From JBOGFC01 sp050742155 (lineage in GTDB: Bacteria > Actinomycetota > Acidimicrobiia > Spongiisociales > JALYHC01), in contig JBOGFC010000057.1 in NCBI GenBank assembly GCA_050742155.1, positions 1 to 22,108 of the forward strand: a stretch of 22,108 nt of DNA, written 5' to 3'. The notes beneath the pieces are model-generated. The model searched no databases. It was not told where the DNA came from and saw only the letters and a program-made list of their open reading frames with translations. Positions 14,789-21,319 of this stretch are shown here, piece by piece. Positions within the stretch are counted from its first letter, which is position 1; every line of letters begins with the position of its first letter. A program made the position numbers and the translations under genes.

Positions 14789-14804
14789 TCACACCCTGGT
14801 GTGA
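14789..14804. promoter_or_regulatory. Palindrome TCACACC-CT-GGTGTGA
   Basis: Perfect 7-base arms (14789-14795 and 14798-14804) around CT lie in the 185-bp gap between DUF993 and the Liv lipoprotein gene, 31 bases after the DUF993 stop. The short two-base loop makes a protein-binding dyad more likely than a stable hairpin. A weak terminator for the DUF993 operon, followed by TTTCTG on the minus strand, is the alternative. Confidence 0.45.
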
Positions 14805-14834
14805 AGTTTGAGCACCAAAACGCAGGGGAATTCC

Positions 14835-15995
14835 TCAGGGCACTCCGGCCAGCTCGAGGACGGAGCGCATCCGGTGAACGGCCAGATCTGGGTCGCGAAG
14901 GAGTCCGGCCCGGTCGGCCAGCACCAGGATGTTGGCCAGATGGGGGACTGAGCGGGAGCTCTCGGCCCCCCCCACCATCCGGAAGTGGGTCTGGTGGCCG
15001 TTGAGATAGGCCAGGAAGACGACTCCGGTCTTGTAGTGGAAGGTCGGAGCCGAGAACACGTGCCGAGCCAGGGGCAGGGTCGGCTCGAGGATGCCCCGAT
15101 AGCGGTCGACCTTCCCTGCGTCGAGCGCCTGGAGAGCCGCCGCGGCGGCGGGGGCGATGGCGTCGAAGGCGCCCAGCAGGGCATCGGAATGCCCCTGGTC
15201 GTCGCCGAGGATCAGCTCGACGTAGTTGAAGTCGTCACCGGTGTAGACCCGGACGCCGGAGGGGAGACCCCGTCGGAGAGCGACTTCGAGCTCGTCGTCG
15301 AGCAGCGAGATCTTGACTCCCTCGATCCGGCCGGGATGCTGCCGGACCAGCTCCAGCACGGTCTCGAGCGCCTTCCAGGGATCTGGCGACCCCCAATAGC
15401 CGGCCAGGGCGGGATCGAACATCTCTCCGAGCCAGTGGATCATCACCGGAGAGGCGGCTTCGCTGACCAACCGGCCGTAGACCTCGAGATAGTCGTCCGC
15501 CGAGGCCGCACAGGCCGCCAGGGAACGGGACGCCATCAGCATCACTCGTCCCCCCGCCCCTTCCACGAACTCGACCTGCTGGCGGTAGGCCTCCATCACG
15601 TCCCCCAGTCCGATGCTCGGCCCGGGGACGAGCTGGTCGGTGGCCGCACCGCACACCAGCAGGGCGCCGGTGTCCTTGGCCTCGCCGACGCTGGCGGCGA
15701 TCAACCGCTGGGCGGCCGCCCAGTCGAGACCCATCCCCCGCTGGGCGGTATCCATCGCCTCGGCGACACCCAGTCCCAGCGACCAGAGATGGCGGCGGAA
15801 CTGGAGGGTGGCCTCCCAGTCGATGGCGGGCGAGGCGTCACTGGAGTCTGCGAGGGGGTCGGCGACCACGTGAGCGGCCGCGTACGCCACCCGGCTGACG
15901 AAGCCTCCCGGCTCGGGCTCGATCGGCGGCTTCCCGGACGGCTTCCACTCGTAGAGGCTCCCGTCGGCGGCCGGGAGACGAAGCGATCGGGTCAC
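14835..15995 (-). CDS. DUF993 family protein (dihydrodipicolinate-synthase-like fold)
   Basis: A protein of 386 residues, full family length. I recognise the DUF993 family from AYAAAHVVADPLAD (about 38-51), LGLGVAEAMDTAQRGMGLDW (73-92), IHWLGEMFDPALAGYWGS (186-203), GVKISLLD (226-233) and YTGDDFNYVELI. The family is related to class I aldolases of the dihydrodipicolinate synthase/N-acetylneuraminate lyase group; Lys228 in GVKIS sits where the Schiff-base lysine is expected, so carbon-carbon cleavage of a sugar-acid-like or cyclic-derived oxoacid is plausible. I know of no established reaction. GTG 15995 is chosen over ATG 16028, which would overlap the AroE-like gene by 29 bases: GGGGG lies about eight bases before the GTG, and the gap to the upstream stop is then only 4 bases. 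It ends the block that starts with the luciferase-like gene. Confidence 0.88.
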   Translation of the reverse strand: MTRSLRLPAADGSLYEWKPSGKPPIEPEPGGFVSRVAYAAAHVVADPLADSSDASPAIDWEATLQFRRHLWSLGLGVAEAMDTAQRGMGLDWAAAQRLIAASVGEAKDTGALLVCGAATDQLVPGPSIGLGDVMEAYRQQVEFVEGAGGRVMLMASRSLAACAASADDYLEVYGRLVSEAASPVMIHWLGEMFDPALAGYWGSPDPWKALETVLELVRQHPGRIEGVKISLLDDELEVALRRGLPSGVRVYTGDDFNYVELILGDDQGHSDALLGAFDAIAPAAAAALQALDAGKVDRYRGILEPTLPLARHVFSAPTFHYKTGVVFLAYLNGHQTHFRMVGGAESSRSVPHLANILVLADRAGLLRDPDLAVHRMRSVLELAGVP

Positions 15996-15999
15996 GCCG

Positions 16000-16842
16000 T
16001 CATCCCCCTGGCTCGGCGAGGAGCGCATCGAGAGCGGTCCTCATCACCGGCCCTGCGCCGGCCACACCGGTCCACCGCTCGAAGGCTGCCTCCGCCTGAG
16101 CCACCAGCATGCCGGCCCCATTCGCCCCCCGCAGCCCTCTGCGGCGGGCGGCCGCCAGCAGCGGGGTCTCGGAGGGGACGTAAACCAGGTCGAACACGGC
16201 CGCGCCTCCAGGGAGCAGATTCGGGTCGAAGGGTAGGTCCGGCTCCGTCATCCCGACCGTGGTGGCGTTCACAGCCAGGTCGGCCGATCCCAGGGCCTCG
16301 GCGAACCGGGGCGAGCGCGAACCCACTCCCACCACGCGCGTCGGATCGATGCTCTCGGCCAGCTGCTCGGCCGTCTCCAGGGTGCGGTTCCCTACCAACA
16401 CCCTCTTGGCTCCCGCCCGCAGGCACCCGGCCACGACCGCCCTGGCCGCACCGCCTGCCCCGGCCACCACGACCTCCGCCTCTTCCAATGGGAGCCCGAG
16501 GTCCTCGCCTACTGAGCGCACGAACCCCACCATGTCCGTGTTGAAGCCGACGAGGACGCCGTCTGGCTGCCGGAGGACCGAGTTGATCGCCCCGATCTCC
16601 GCCGCCTCGGGCTCTATCCGGTCGCAGTACGCCATGACGTCACGCTTGTAGGGAGCGGTCACCTGAAAACCCAGCCAGTCGGGACCTCGCGCGGTGGTGA
16701 CGAACCCCTCCAGGTCGGCCGGCTCCAGCTCCCGGATCTCATAGCGGGCGTTGATACCGAAATGGTCGAAGGCCGCGTCGTGCATCACCGCCGAGTGGCG
16801 TCGTCGGAGCGGCTTTCCGATCAAGGCCACCCTGCGGGTCAC
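16000..16842 (-). CDS. Shikimate/quinate dehydrogenase-like oxidoreductase (AroE family)
   Basis: A protein of 280 residues, normal AroE length. Conserved positions retained are catalytic Lys66 in TAPYK, Asn87 in GAINS, Asp103 in NTD, the nucleotide-binding GAGGAA (128-133), NRT (152-154), typical of NADP-preferring enzymes, and GMLVAQAEAAF near the C-terminus. The substrate-carboxylate pocket is altered: the usual S-x-S (as in HSLSP) reads RHSA, so the first serine is Arg15 while Ser17 remains. This suggests a substrate other than plain shikimate. Biosynthetic aroE usually sits with aro genes; here it lies between a luciferase-like oxidoreductase and DUF993, pointing to catabolism. GTG 16842 overlaps the upstream stop by GTGA. 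The frame is open upstream to 17505 but only as an out-of-frame shadow of the neighbouring gene. Confidence 0.88.
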   Translation of the reverse strand: MTRRVALIGKPLRRRHSAVMHDAAFDHFGINARYEIRELEPADLEGFVTTARGPDWLGFQVTAPYKRDVMAYCDRIEPEAAEIGAINSVLRQPDGVLVGFNTDMVGFVRSVGEDLGLPLEEAEVVVAGAGGAARAVVAGCLRAGAKRVLVGNRTLETAEQLAESIDPTRVVGVGSRSPRFAEALGSADLAVNATTVGMTEPDLPFDPNLLPGGAAVFDLVYVPSETPLLAAARRRGLRGANGAGMLVAQAEAAFERWTGVAGAGPVMRTALDALLAEPGG

Positions 16843-17852
16843 GCCGCCTCCGGGAACCTGACGTGGGCGACGATCTCGGTCAGCCAACTCTCGAGCTGAT
16901 CCGGGTCGGGGGTCATGGTGTGCAGCATGAAGTACTCGACTCCGGCGTCGATCCGAGCCTGAAGCGACTCGACGATCTGGTCCGGGGTACCGAACAGGTA
17001 GACCTTCTCCAGATAGGCAGCGCCGCGCGCGTCGCTCATCACCCGGAGGAACGCCTCGTGTTGTTGCCGGCGGGCCCGAGCAGGGTCCTGCGTCGCCACG
17101 AAGTGCATGAAGTTCTCGTGCGCCACCGTCAGACCGGCCGGATCGCGCCCGTGTAGTCGGAGGTGGGCCTGTAGCTCCTCCCAGTCGCGGGCGATGTCCT
17201 GGGGAGGACAAGTGGGACGGGGAATCCATCCCTCCGATCGGACGATGCGGTCCTTGACGGGATCGGCGAGACGGGGAAGGTCGGGGGAACCGGGATCGGC
17301 CAGCTGGGAACCTCCCCCGATCCACACCTCGGGCCGGCGTTCGAGCCGAGGTTCGATCAGGACGTCCTCGGCCGAGTAGAAGCGTCCCTGGTAGGTGACG
17401 GTCTCCCCCTCGAGCAGGGGTAGGACGATGTCCAGGATCTCGTCGGTCCGGGCGCCTCGCTCCGACTTCCGGATGCCGGTGGCGGCGAACTCGGGCGGAT
17501 ACCACCCAATCCCCGCCCCCCAGATGAACCGGCCGTGCGAGAGGAAGTGGAGCGTGGCGATCTGCTTGGCGAGAAGAACGGGCTCCCGGATGGGCACCAC
17601 CATCACCGACGTCCCCAACCGCACCCGCTCGGTCACCCCGGCGGCCAGTGACAGAGCGGAGATCGGTTCGAGGAAAGAGACCGAATAGAACTGGTGAGCG
17701 GCCAGAAGGTGGTCGGTGATGAAGATCGAGTCGAAGCCCAGATCCTCCACCTGACGGGCGAAGTCAATGATCCCCTTCGCCCGCTCGCGTCCGTCGCCTT
17801 CCCAGATGAAGGAGGGGAGGAACACCCCGAAGCGTCCTGCGTTGTGGGTCAT
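16839..17852 (-). CDS. Luciferase-like (LLM class) F420/FMN-dependent oxidoreductase
   Basis: A protein of 337 residues with the bacterial-luciferase TIM-barrel fold. Signature stretches are VEDLGFDSIFITDHLL (35-50), the block RVRLGTSVMVVPIREP (76-91), then LAKQIATLHFLSHGRF and GAGIGWYPPEF (94-122), with the flavin-phosphate-contacting GTPDQIVE near the C-terminus. Members use reduced FMN for monooxygenation or F420 for hydride transfer; sequence alone does not decide, though this subgroup is abundant in F420-making actinobacteria. ATG 17852 is preferred because homology begins at once after it (GRFGVFLPS) and AGAAGGG lies about 11 bases upstream; the frame extends to 17990 without family similarity. 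It heads a coupled operon with the AroE-like and DUF993 genes (GTGA overlap, then a 4-base gap). ATCGTTTGC, part of the operator motif, lies just before the start codon. Confidence 0.9.
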   Translation of the reverse strand: MTHNAGRFGVFLPSFIWEGDGRERAKGIIDFARQVEDLGFDSIFITDHLLAAHQFYSVSFLEPISALSLAAGVTERVRLGTSVMVVPIREPVLLAKQIATLHFLSHGRFIWGAGIGWYPPEFAATGIRKSERGARTDEILDIVLPLLEGETVTYQGRFYSAEDVLIEPRLERRPEVWIGGGSQLADPGSPDLPRLADPVKDRIVRSEGWIPRPTCPPQDIARDWEELQAHLRLHGRDPAGLTVAHENFMHFVATQDPARARRQQHEAFLRVMSDARGAAYLEKVYLFGTPDQIVESLQARIDAGVEYFMLHTMTPDPDQLESWLTEIVAHVRFPEAA

Positions 17853-17940
17853 GTCATCGTTTGCCCTTCTATGACGCTTCTCTTCTATCACGTCCCTCGG
17901 GCCTTCGCCGCATCCTGAAACGCGCCGGGGCAACCGGCCA

Positions 17941-18036
17941 TCAGCGGCCCTCGAAACGGGGAGGCCGCTTCTCGCGAAAGGCCCGGGCACCCTCCGTCAT
18001 GTCGGCCGATCGGAACAGTCGCTCGGAAAGATGTCC
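17941..18036 (-). pseudogene. Remnant: C-terminal tail of an enoyl-CoA hydratase
   Basis: Reading the minus strand to the TGA at 17941-17943 gives LSERLFRSADMTEG followed by ARAFREKRPPRFEGR. This is the standard last 30 residues of crotonase-fold enoyl-CoA hydratases (usual form: S-D-M-x-E-G-x-x-A-F-x-E-K-R-x-P-x-F-x-G-R). The remaining 220 or so residues of the enzyme are missing; upstream bases encode a piece of a different protein. The junction is at about 18025-18037. It has no start or ribosome-binding site of its own and is surely non-functional as an enzyme. Confidence 0.75.
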
Positions 18037-18572
18037 CCGGGCGAGAACTCGAGAAGGGCCCGGCGAGCGATCACCTTGCGGATGTCGAGCGGGATGAGCT
18101 CTGTCACCCGAGCCGGGCGGCGAAGGAGGCCCGCGTAATAAGGGGAGAATTCGTGAGGTAGGTCTGGGTCTGGCCCGGGTCGAGGTAGGCGTAGTCGATC
18201 ACCGCACCCGGGACCGCCACCGCCCGGGGGATGAGGCTCCCGCGAGCGGCGAGCCGCTTGGCCTGTGCGATCACCATCCCCCCCGAGTTGTGGGCCGCCA
18301 TGGCCATGGCCAGCATCTCGCCGGTGATGGCTTCTTCCTCCATGGAGAGGTTGCCGTCCTCATCGATCACCGACCCTCGGATGACCGCCACCTCGATCGG
18401 GAACGCCTTGAAGAACAGCCACTCCCGGCCGGAGAGCTCCACCACCTCGACCAGGTCCTCACTCGCCGCGCCCTGCCTCCCCCCGCCCATCCGGGGATCG
18501 ACGTAGGTACCCAGTCCGACCGAGGTGACGAGTCCCGGCCTCCCCGCGGCGATCTCCCGACAAAGTCCGATA
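18032..18572 (-). pseudogene. Remnant: internal fragment of an acyl-CoA/acetate CoA-transferase
   Basis: The minus-strand frame covering 18104-18570 encodes REIAAGRPGLVTSVGLGTY, VDPRMGGGRQGAASEDLVEV, ELSGREWLFFKAFPIEVAVI and then ITGEMLAMAMAAHNSGGMVI, VPGAVIDYAYLDPGQTQTYL. These are characteristic central segments of the large (about 520-residue) YdiF/propionate CoA-transferase type. The beginning (about the first 100 residues) and the entire second half, including the catalytic glutamate region, are absent. A TGA at 18104-18106 interrupts the frame. Immediately after it the family sequence resumes one frame over as TELIPLDIRKVIARRALLEF, so a single-base loss occurred. The fragment joins an ankyrin-type N-terminus on one side and an enoyl-CoA hydratase tail on the other. 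Confidence 0.75.
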
Positions 18573-18684
18573 CCTTCTCGATGCGGGCCCTGGCGTCACT
18601 CTGACCGCTCTTGGCGGCGCGGAGCAGATCCTCGGCCTGGTTGCGGAGCTGGCCCAGATCGGGTCGGACGGGAAGATCAGGCAT
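18562..18684 (-). pseudogene. Remnant: N-terminal fragment resembling ankyrin-repeat proteins
   Basis: From ATG 18684, with GGAG six bases upstream, the minus strand encodes MPDLPVRPDLGQLRNQ, then AEDLLRAAKSGQSDARARIEKVSDF. This resembles the helical start of actinobacterial ankyrin-repeat proteins (LPxRPxLxQLRxQAKxLLRAAxxGDxxALARI). No ankyrin repeats follow; the frame crosses into the CoA-transferase remnant at about 18560-18572 and stays open to 18367 as an out-of-frame shadow. A 115-residue chimeric protein could therefore still be translated. Family assignment is from memory of the N-terminal motif and is less certain than the other two remnants. Confidence 0.5.
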
Positions 18685-18828
18685 GACGTCTCCATCCAGT
18701 ATCGGGGTCCGCATGCCGACAAAAGGAGACCGTCAATGGCCTGAGCCTGTTAGCTGAGAGGTGGACTCTGTCCTGCCCGCGGACCCGGTGGCGCCCTCAC
18801 GCGCCGAATGCAACTCTAATCCGATGCC

Positions 18829-19497
18829 TCAACGCGTCTTGGAAGCGGGGATACCGGCCAGCATCAGCTCGAGTCCGTCGGTGAAGCATCGGTCGGGGTC
18901 GCAGTCGGCGATCATCTCCACCGCGGCTGAGGCGAGCTCGGGTGATGCCCCCTGTGGCAGGGCCTGACCGAGGGAGAGGAGGACTTCCCGGTCGCTGTAG
19001 CGACGGGTTTGGGTGGGTGCGCATGCCACCGCCAGCATGGCTACCTCGGCATACCCGGTGCCCAGGGCATACAAGAGCACGGGCCTCAAGACGGACGCCG
19101 GGGTGTCGAGTCCGGCCTCGGCGAGAGCGTCCAAGTAGACCCGCCACAGCTCCAACTCAGGTCGGGAGAGATCGGTGCAGCGAAGAACGAGCGGCGCTGC
19201 CTCCGGATGCCGGTGGAATAGATCTCTCACCGAGCGGGCGAGCCCGCGTAGGACCTTCTTGGCGTCCTTCGGCGTGCGGGGATACTCGACTTCTTCCCAG
19301 AGCAGCCCTGCCACCCCGTCGAGGAGGCTGTCCTTGCCCTTGGCGTGGTGGTGGACAGTCATCGGGTCGACGCGGAGCTCGGCCGCCAGGCGCCGCATGG
19401 TGAGGGCGTCGAGGCCTTCCCGGTCGATGAGGTCGAGGGCGGCTTGGAGGACCTGACGGCGATCGAGCCGTTCCCGGGTTGCTGTCTCGCTGGTCAC
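18829..19497 (-). CDS. TetR-family transcriptional regulator
   Basis: A repressor of about 222 residues. The N-terminal helix-turn-helix is DRRQVLQAALDLIDREGLDALTMRRLAAEL (seen as VLQAALDLIDREGLDALTMR and RLAAELRVDPMTVHHHAKGK), with the TetR hallmark recognition-helix segment VDPMTVHHHAKGKDSLLD. The rest is helical and ends CDPDRCFTDGLELMLAGI, like the TetR-type C-terminal ligand domain. GTG 19497 is preferred because GGGAG lies eight bases upstream; an ATG at 19533 adds 12 residues but has no Shine-Dalgarno. The gene diverges from the exporter genes and shares a 90-base control region containing palindromes, so autoregulation and repression of the exporter, released by an effector, is the likely mode. 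Effector unknown. Confidence 0.9.
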   Translation of the reverse strand: MTSETATRERLDRRQVLQAALDLIDREGLDALTMRRLAAELRVDPMTVHHHAKGKDSLLDGVAGLLWEEVEYPRTPKDAKKVLRGLARSVRDLFHRHPEAAPLVLRCTDLSRPELELWRVYLDALAEAGLDTPASVLRPVLLYALGTGYAEVAMLAVACAPTQTRRYSDREVLLSLGQALPQGASPELASAAVEMIADCDPDRCFTDGLELMLAGIPASKTR

Positions 19498-19517
19498 TGC
19501 TCTTGCTCCCGTCGGGG

Positions 19518-19564
19518 TTGACACCTCCAACATACCATGTTTACGGTACAGGTCTACACTGTAG
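19518..19564 (+). promoter_or_regulatory. Exporter promoter with overlapping TetR-type operator
   Basis: TTGACA (19518-19523), an 18-bp spacer and TACGGT (19542-19547) form a plausible promoter for the exporter operon, starting near 19554. Two dyads overlap it: TAC-G-GTA (19542-19548) and CTACA-C-TGTAG (19554-19564), enclosed by outer TGTT (19539-19542) and AACA (19565-19568) arms. The position over the -10 box and start site, between divergent regulator and target, fits a TetR-family operator. Confidence 0.5.
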
Positions 19565-19589
19565 AACAATGGAGGCTGAGGTGGATCGG

Positions 19590-20561
19590 ATGACGTCGTC
19601 AACAAAGCCTGCGGTCGAGGTTCGGGATCTGGTCAAGGTCTATCCCCGACCTGGTGGCGGCCAGCTCACAGCCCTGGACGGGATCAGCTTCGAGGTGGCC
19701 GCCGGCGAGTTCTTCGGCTTCCTGGGGCCGAACGGGGCGGGCAAGACCACCGCCCTGGAGATCATCGAGGGGATCCGCAAGGCGACATCCGGTGAGGTGC
19801 GAGTTCTGGGCATCGACCCACGCCGCGAGCTGGACGAGGTGAAGCGGCTGATCGGGGTGCAGCTCCAGGCCGCCTCCTATTTCAGCCTGCTGACCATCAC
19901 AGAGATCCTGGAGCTGTTCGGCTCCTTCTACACAAGGCGCCGCTCCCCCGCCGAGCTGCTGGAGACGGTCGGGCTCGGGGACAAGGCCAAGTCGTATGTC
20001 CGCCAGCTCTCCGGAGGTCAGCAGCGCCGCTTCTCGGTAGCGGCCGCCCTGGTCAACGACCCGGAGGTGATCTTCCTCGACGAGCCCACCACCGGCTTGG
20101 ACCCGCAGATGCGTCACAGCCTCTGGGAGCTTCTGCGGAAGCTCAACCGGGAGAAGGGAAAGACCATCGTGTTGACCACCCACTACATGGAGGAGGCCGA
20201 GCTGCTGGCCGACCGGGTGGCCATCATCGACCACGGGCGGATCCGCGCCCTCGACACACCACGGGCCTTGATCGCCCGTCTCGACGGTCGAGGTCACATC
20301 GAGTTCGCCACCAACCATCCGGTGGAGACCGCCGAGCTGACCAGGTTGGCGGGGGTCAAGGGAGTCGGAGTGAGGAGCAACGAGGCGGGGGCGATCGAGC
20401 CGGCCACCTACCGTCTCGAGGTCGACGAGGCGAGGGCGGCGGTCAGCTCACTGCTCAACTGGTCGGAGGGAGAGGGCATCGAGCTACGGGGTCTGGAGGT
20501 GGTGCCCGGGACCCTCGAAGACGTGTTTCTCCAACTCACCGGTCGGGAGCTTCGGGAATGA
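19590..20561 (+). CDS. ABC exporter ATPase, DrrA-like
   Basis: A cytoplasmic ATPase of 323 residues, the DrrA/CcmA-type size. Walker A is GPNGAGKT (46-53), Q-loop region IGVQLQAASYFSLLTI (88-103), signature LSGGQ (140-144), Walker B VIFLDEPTTGLDP (160-172), H-loop His198 in TTHYMEEAE, and a C-terminal domain ending LEDVFLQLTGRELRE, characteristic of drug/lipid ABC-2 exporters. ATG 19590 is chosen for its GAGGTGG five bases upstream; an earlier in-frame ATG at 19569 lacks a Shine-Dalgarno and lies nearly on the predicted transcript start. It overlaps the next gene by four bases (ATGA). With the two membrane proteins it should form an efflux pump for a drug, antibiotic or lipid-like compound. 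Confidence 0.92.
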   Translation: MTSSTKPAVEVRDLVKVYPRPGGGQLTALDGISFEVAAGEFFGFLGPNGAGKTTALEIIEGIRKATSGEVRVLGIDPRRELDEVKRLIGVQLQAASYFSLLTITEILELFGSFYTRRRSPAELLETVGLGDKAKSYVRQLSGGQQRRFSVAAALVNDPEVIFLDEPTTGLDPQMRHSLWELLRKLNREKGKTIVLTTHYMEEAELLADRVAIIDHGRIRALDTPRALIARLDGRGHIEFATNHPVETAELTRLAGVKGVGVRSNEAGAIEPATYRLEVDEARAAVSSLLNWSEGEGIELRGLEVVPGTLEDVFLQLTGRELRE

Positions 20562-21319
20562 CCACACTCGACGGTACCTTGCGGCTGGCCTCGGCCAGCA
20601 CCCGCCAGGTGCTCCGCTCCAGCGAGCTGTGGGCCACCATGTTCGCCTTCCCGGCAGCCCTGCTCGGCATCCTCTGGTTGTTCGCCGAGCTGCGTTTCGA
20701 GTTCGCCCGCCGGGACGTCGCGCTCATCGACTTCTGGGTCACCGGACTCGGCGTGCTCGGCGTCGCCCTGGGAAACGGGCACGCCTTCCTGGCCAACATC
20801 GCCAACTGGAAGGCCACCGGGGTCCTCCGCAGGCTCTCGGTCACTCCCATCACTCCCAGTCAGCTCATCGTGGCCGAGGTCATCCCCCGTGCCCTCCTGG
20901 GGATGATCACCCTCGTCTTGTTCCTCGCTGCCGGGAACGCCCTCGGCGCCGACATCCGCTTCGGAGGCGAACTGGTCCTCGTGCTGCCGGTCATGGTGAT
21001 GGTCACCTTCACCGGGCTTGGGGTGGCCTTCACCGTCGCCGGAATCACCAAGACCCCACAGAACGCCAACGCCATGGACACTGCGGTCAACTGGCCCCTC
21101 TACCTGTTCACCGGCGCCCTATTCCCCCTCGCCGCCTTCCCCACCTGGCTGGAGGACATCGCCCGGTTCATTCCCTACACCGGGCTGATCGAGAGCGTGC
21201 GGGGAATCCTCCTCGAGGGTCGACCGCTCACCGACTTCGGGCCAGAGCTCGGGATCGGAGCCGTCTGGATCGCCGTCCTCCTGCTGGCTGCCACCCGCGC
21301 CTACCGATTCATCAAATGA
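20558..21319 (+). CDS. ABC-2 type exporter membrane subunit, first copy
   Basis: An integral membrane protein of 253 residues with about six hydrophobic segments, the layout of DrrB-like ABC-2 permeases. Landmarks are NIANWKATGVLRRLSVTPITPSQLI (cytoplasmic coupling region; seen as WKATGVLRRLSVTPITPSQ, about residues 87-105), GVAFTVAGITKTPQNANAM and the family's late FTGALFPLAAFPTWLEDIARFIPYTGLIES (core: FPLAAFPTWL and IPYTGLIESVRGIL). It begins within the ATPase stop codon and ends within the next start codon (both ATGA). It is related to the following protein by layout, suggesting an old duplication and a heterodimeric exporter. Confidence 0.9.
   Translation: MTTLDGTLRLASASTRQVLRSSELWATMFAFPAALLGILWLFAELRFEFARRDVALIDFWVTGLGVLGVALGNGHAFLANIANWKATGVLRRLSVTPITPSQLIVAEVIPRALLGMITLVLFLAAGNALGADIRFGGELVLVLPVMVMVTFTGLGVAFTVAGITKTPQNANAMDTAVNWPLYLFTGALFPLAAFPTWLEDIARFIPYTGLIESVRGILLEGRPLTDFGPELGIGAVWIAVLLLAATRAYRFIK

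Noticed and set aside
14789..14804. CRP-type site
   Set aside because: CRP sites read TGTGA-N6-TCACA. Here the half-sites are in the opposite order (TCACA-N6-TGTGA), so the resemblance is misleading.
17855..17864. CATCGTTTGC before the luciferase-like gene as a full operator
   Set aside because: Only nine bases match, the left half is not palindromic with the right, and it sits between the ribosome-binding site and the start codon. It is kept only as a partial match.
17853..17990. N-terminal extension of the luciferase-like protein to 17990
   Set aside because: The extra 46 residues have no family similarity, overlap the enoyl-CoA hydratase remnant, and the internal ATG 17852 has a ribosome-binding site.
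18685..18828. Short gene or RNA between the remnants and the TetR gene
   Set aside because: I see no start with a ribosome-binding site, no tRNA-like fold and no strong hairpin in these 144 bases.
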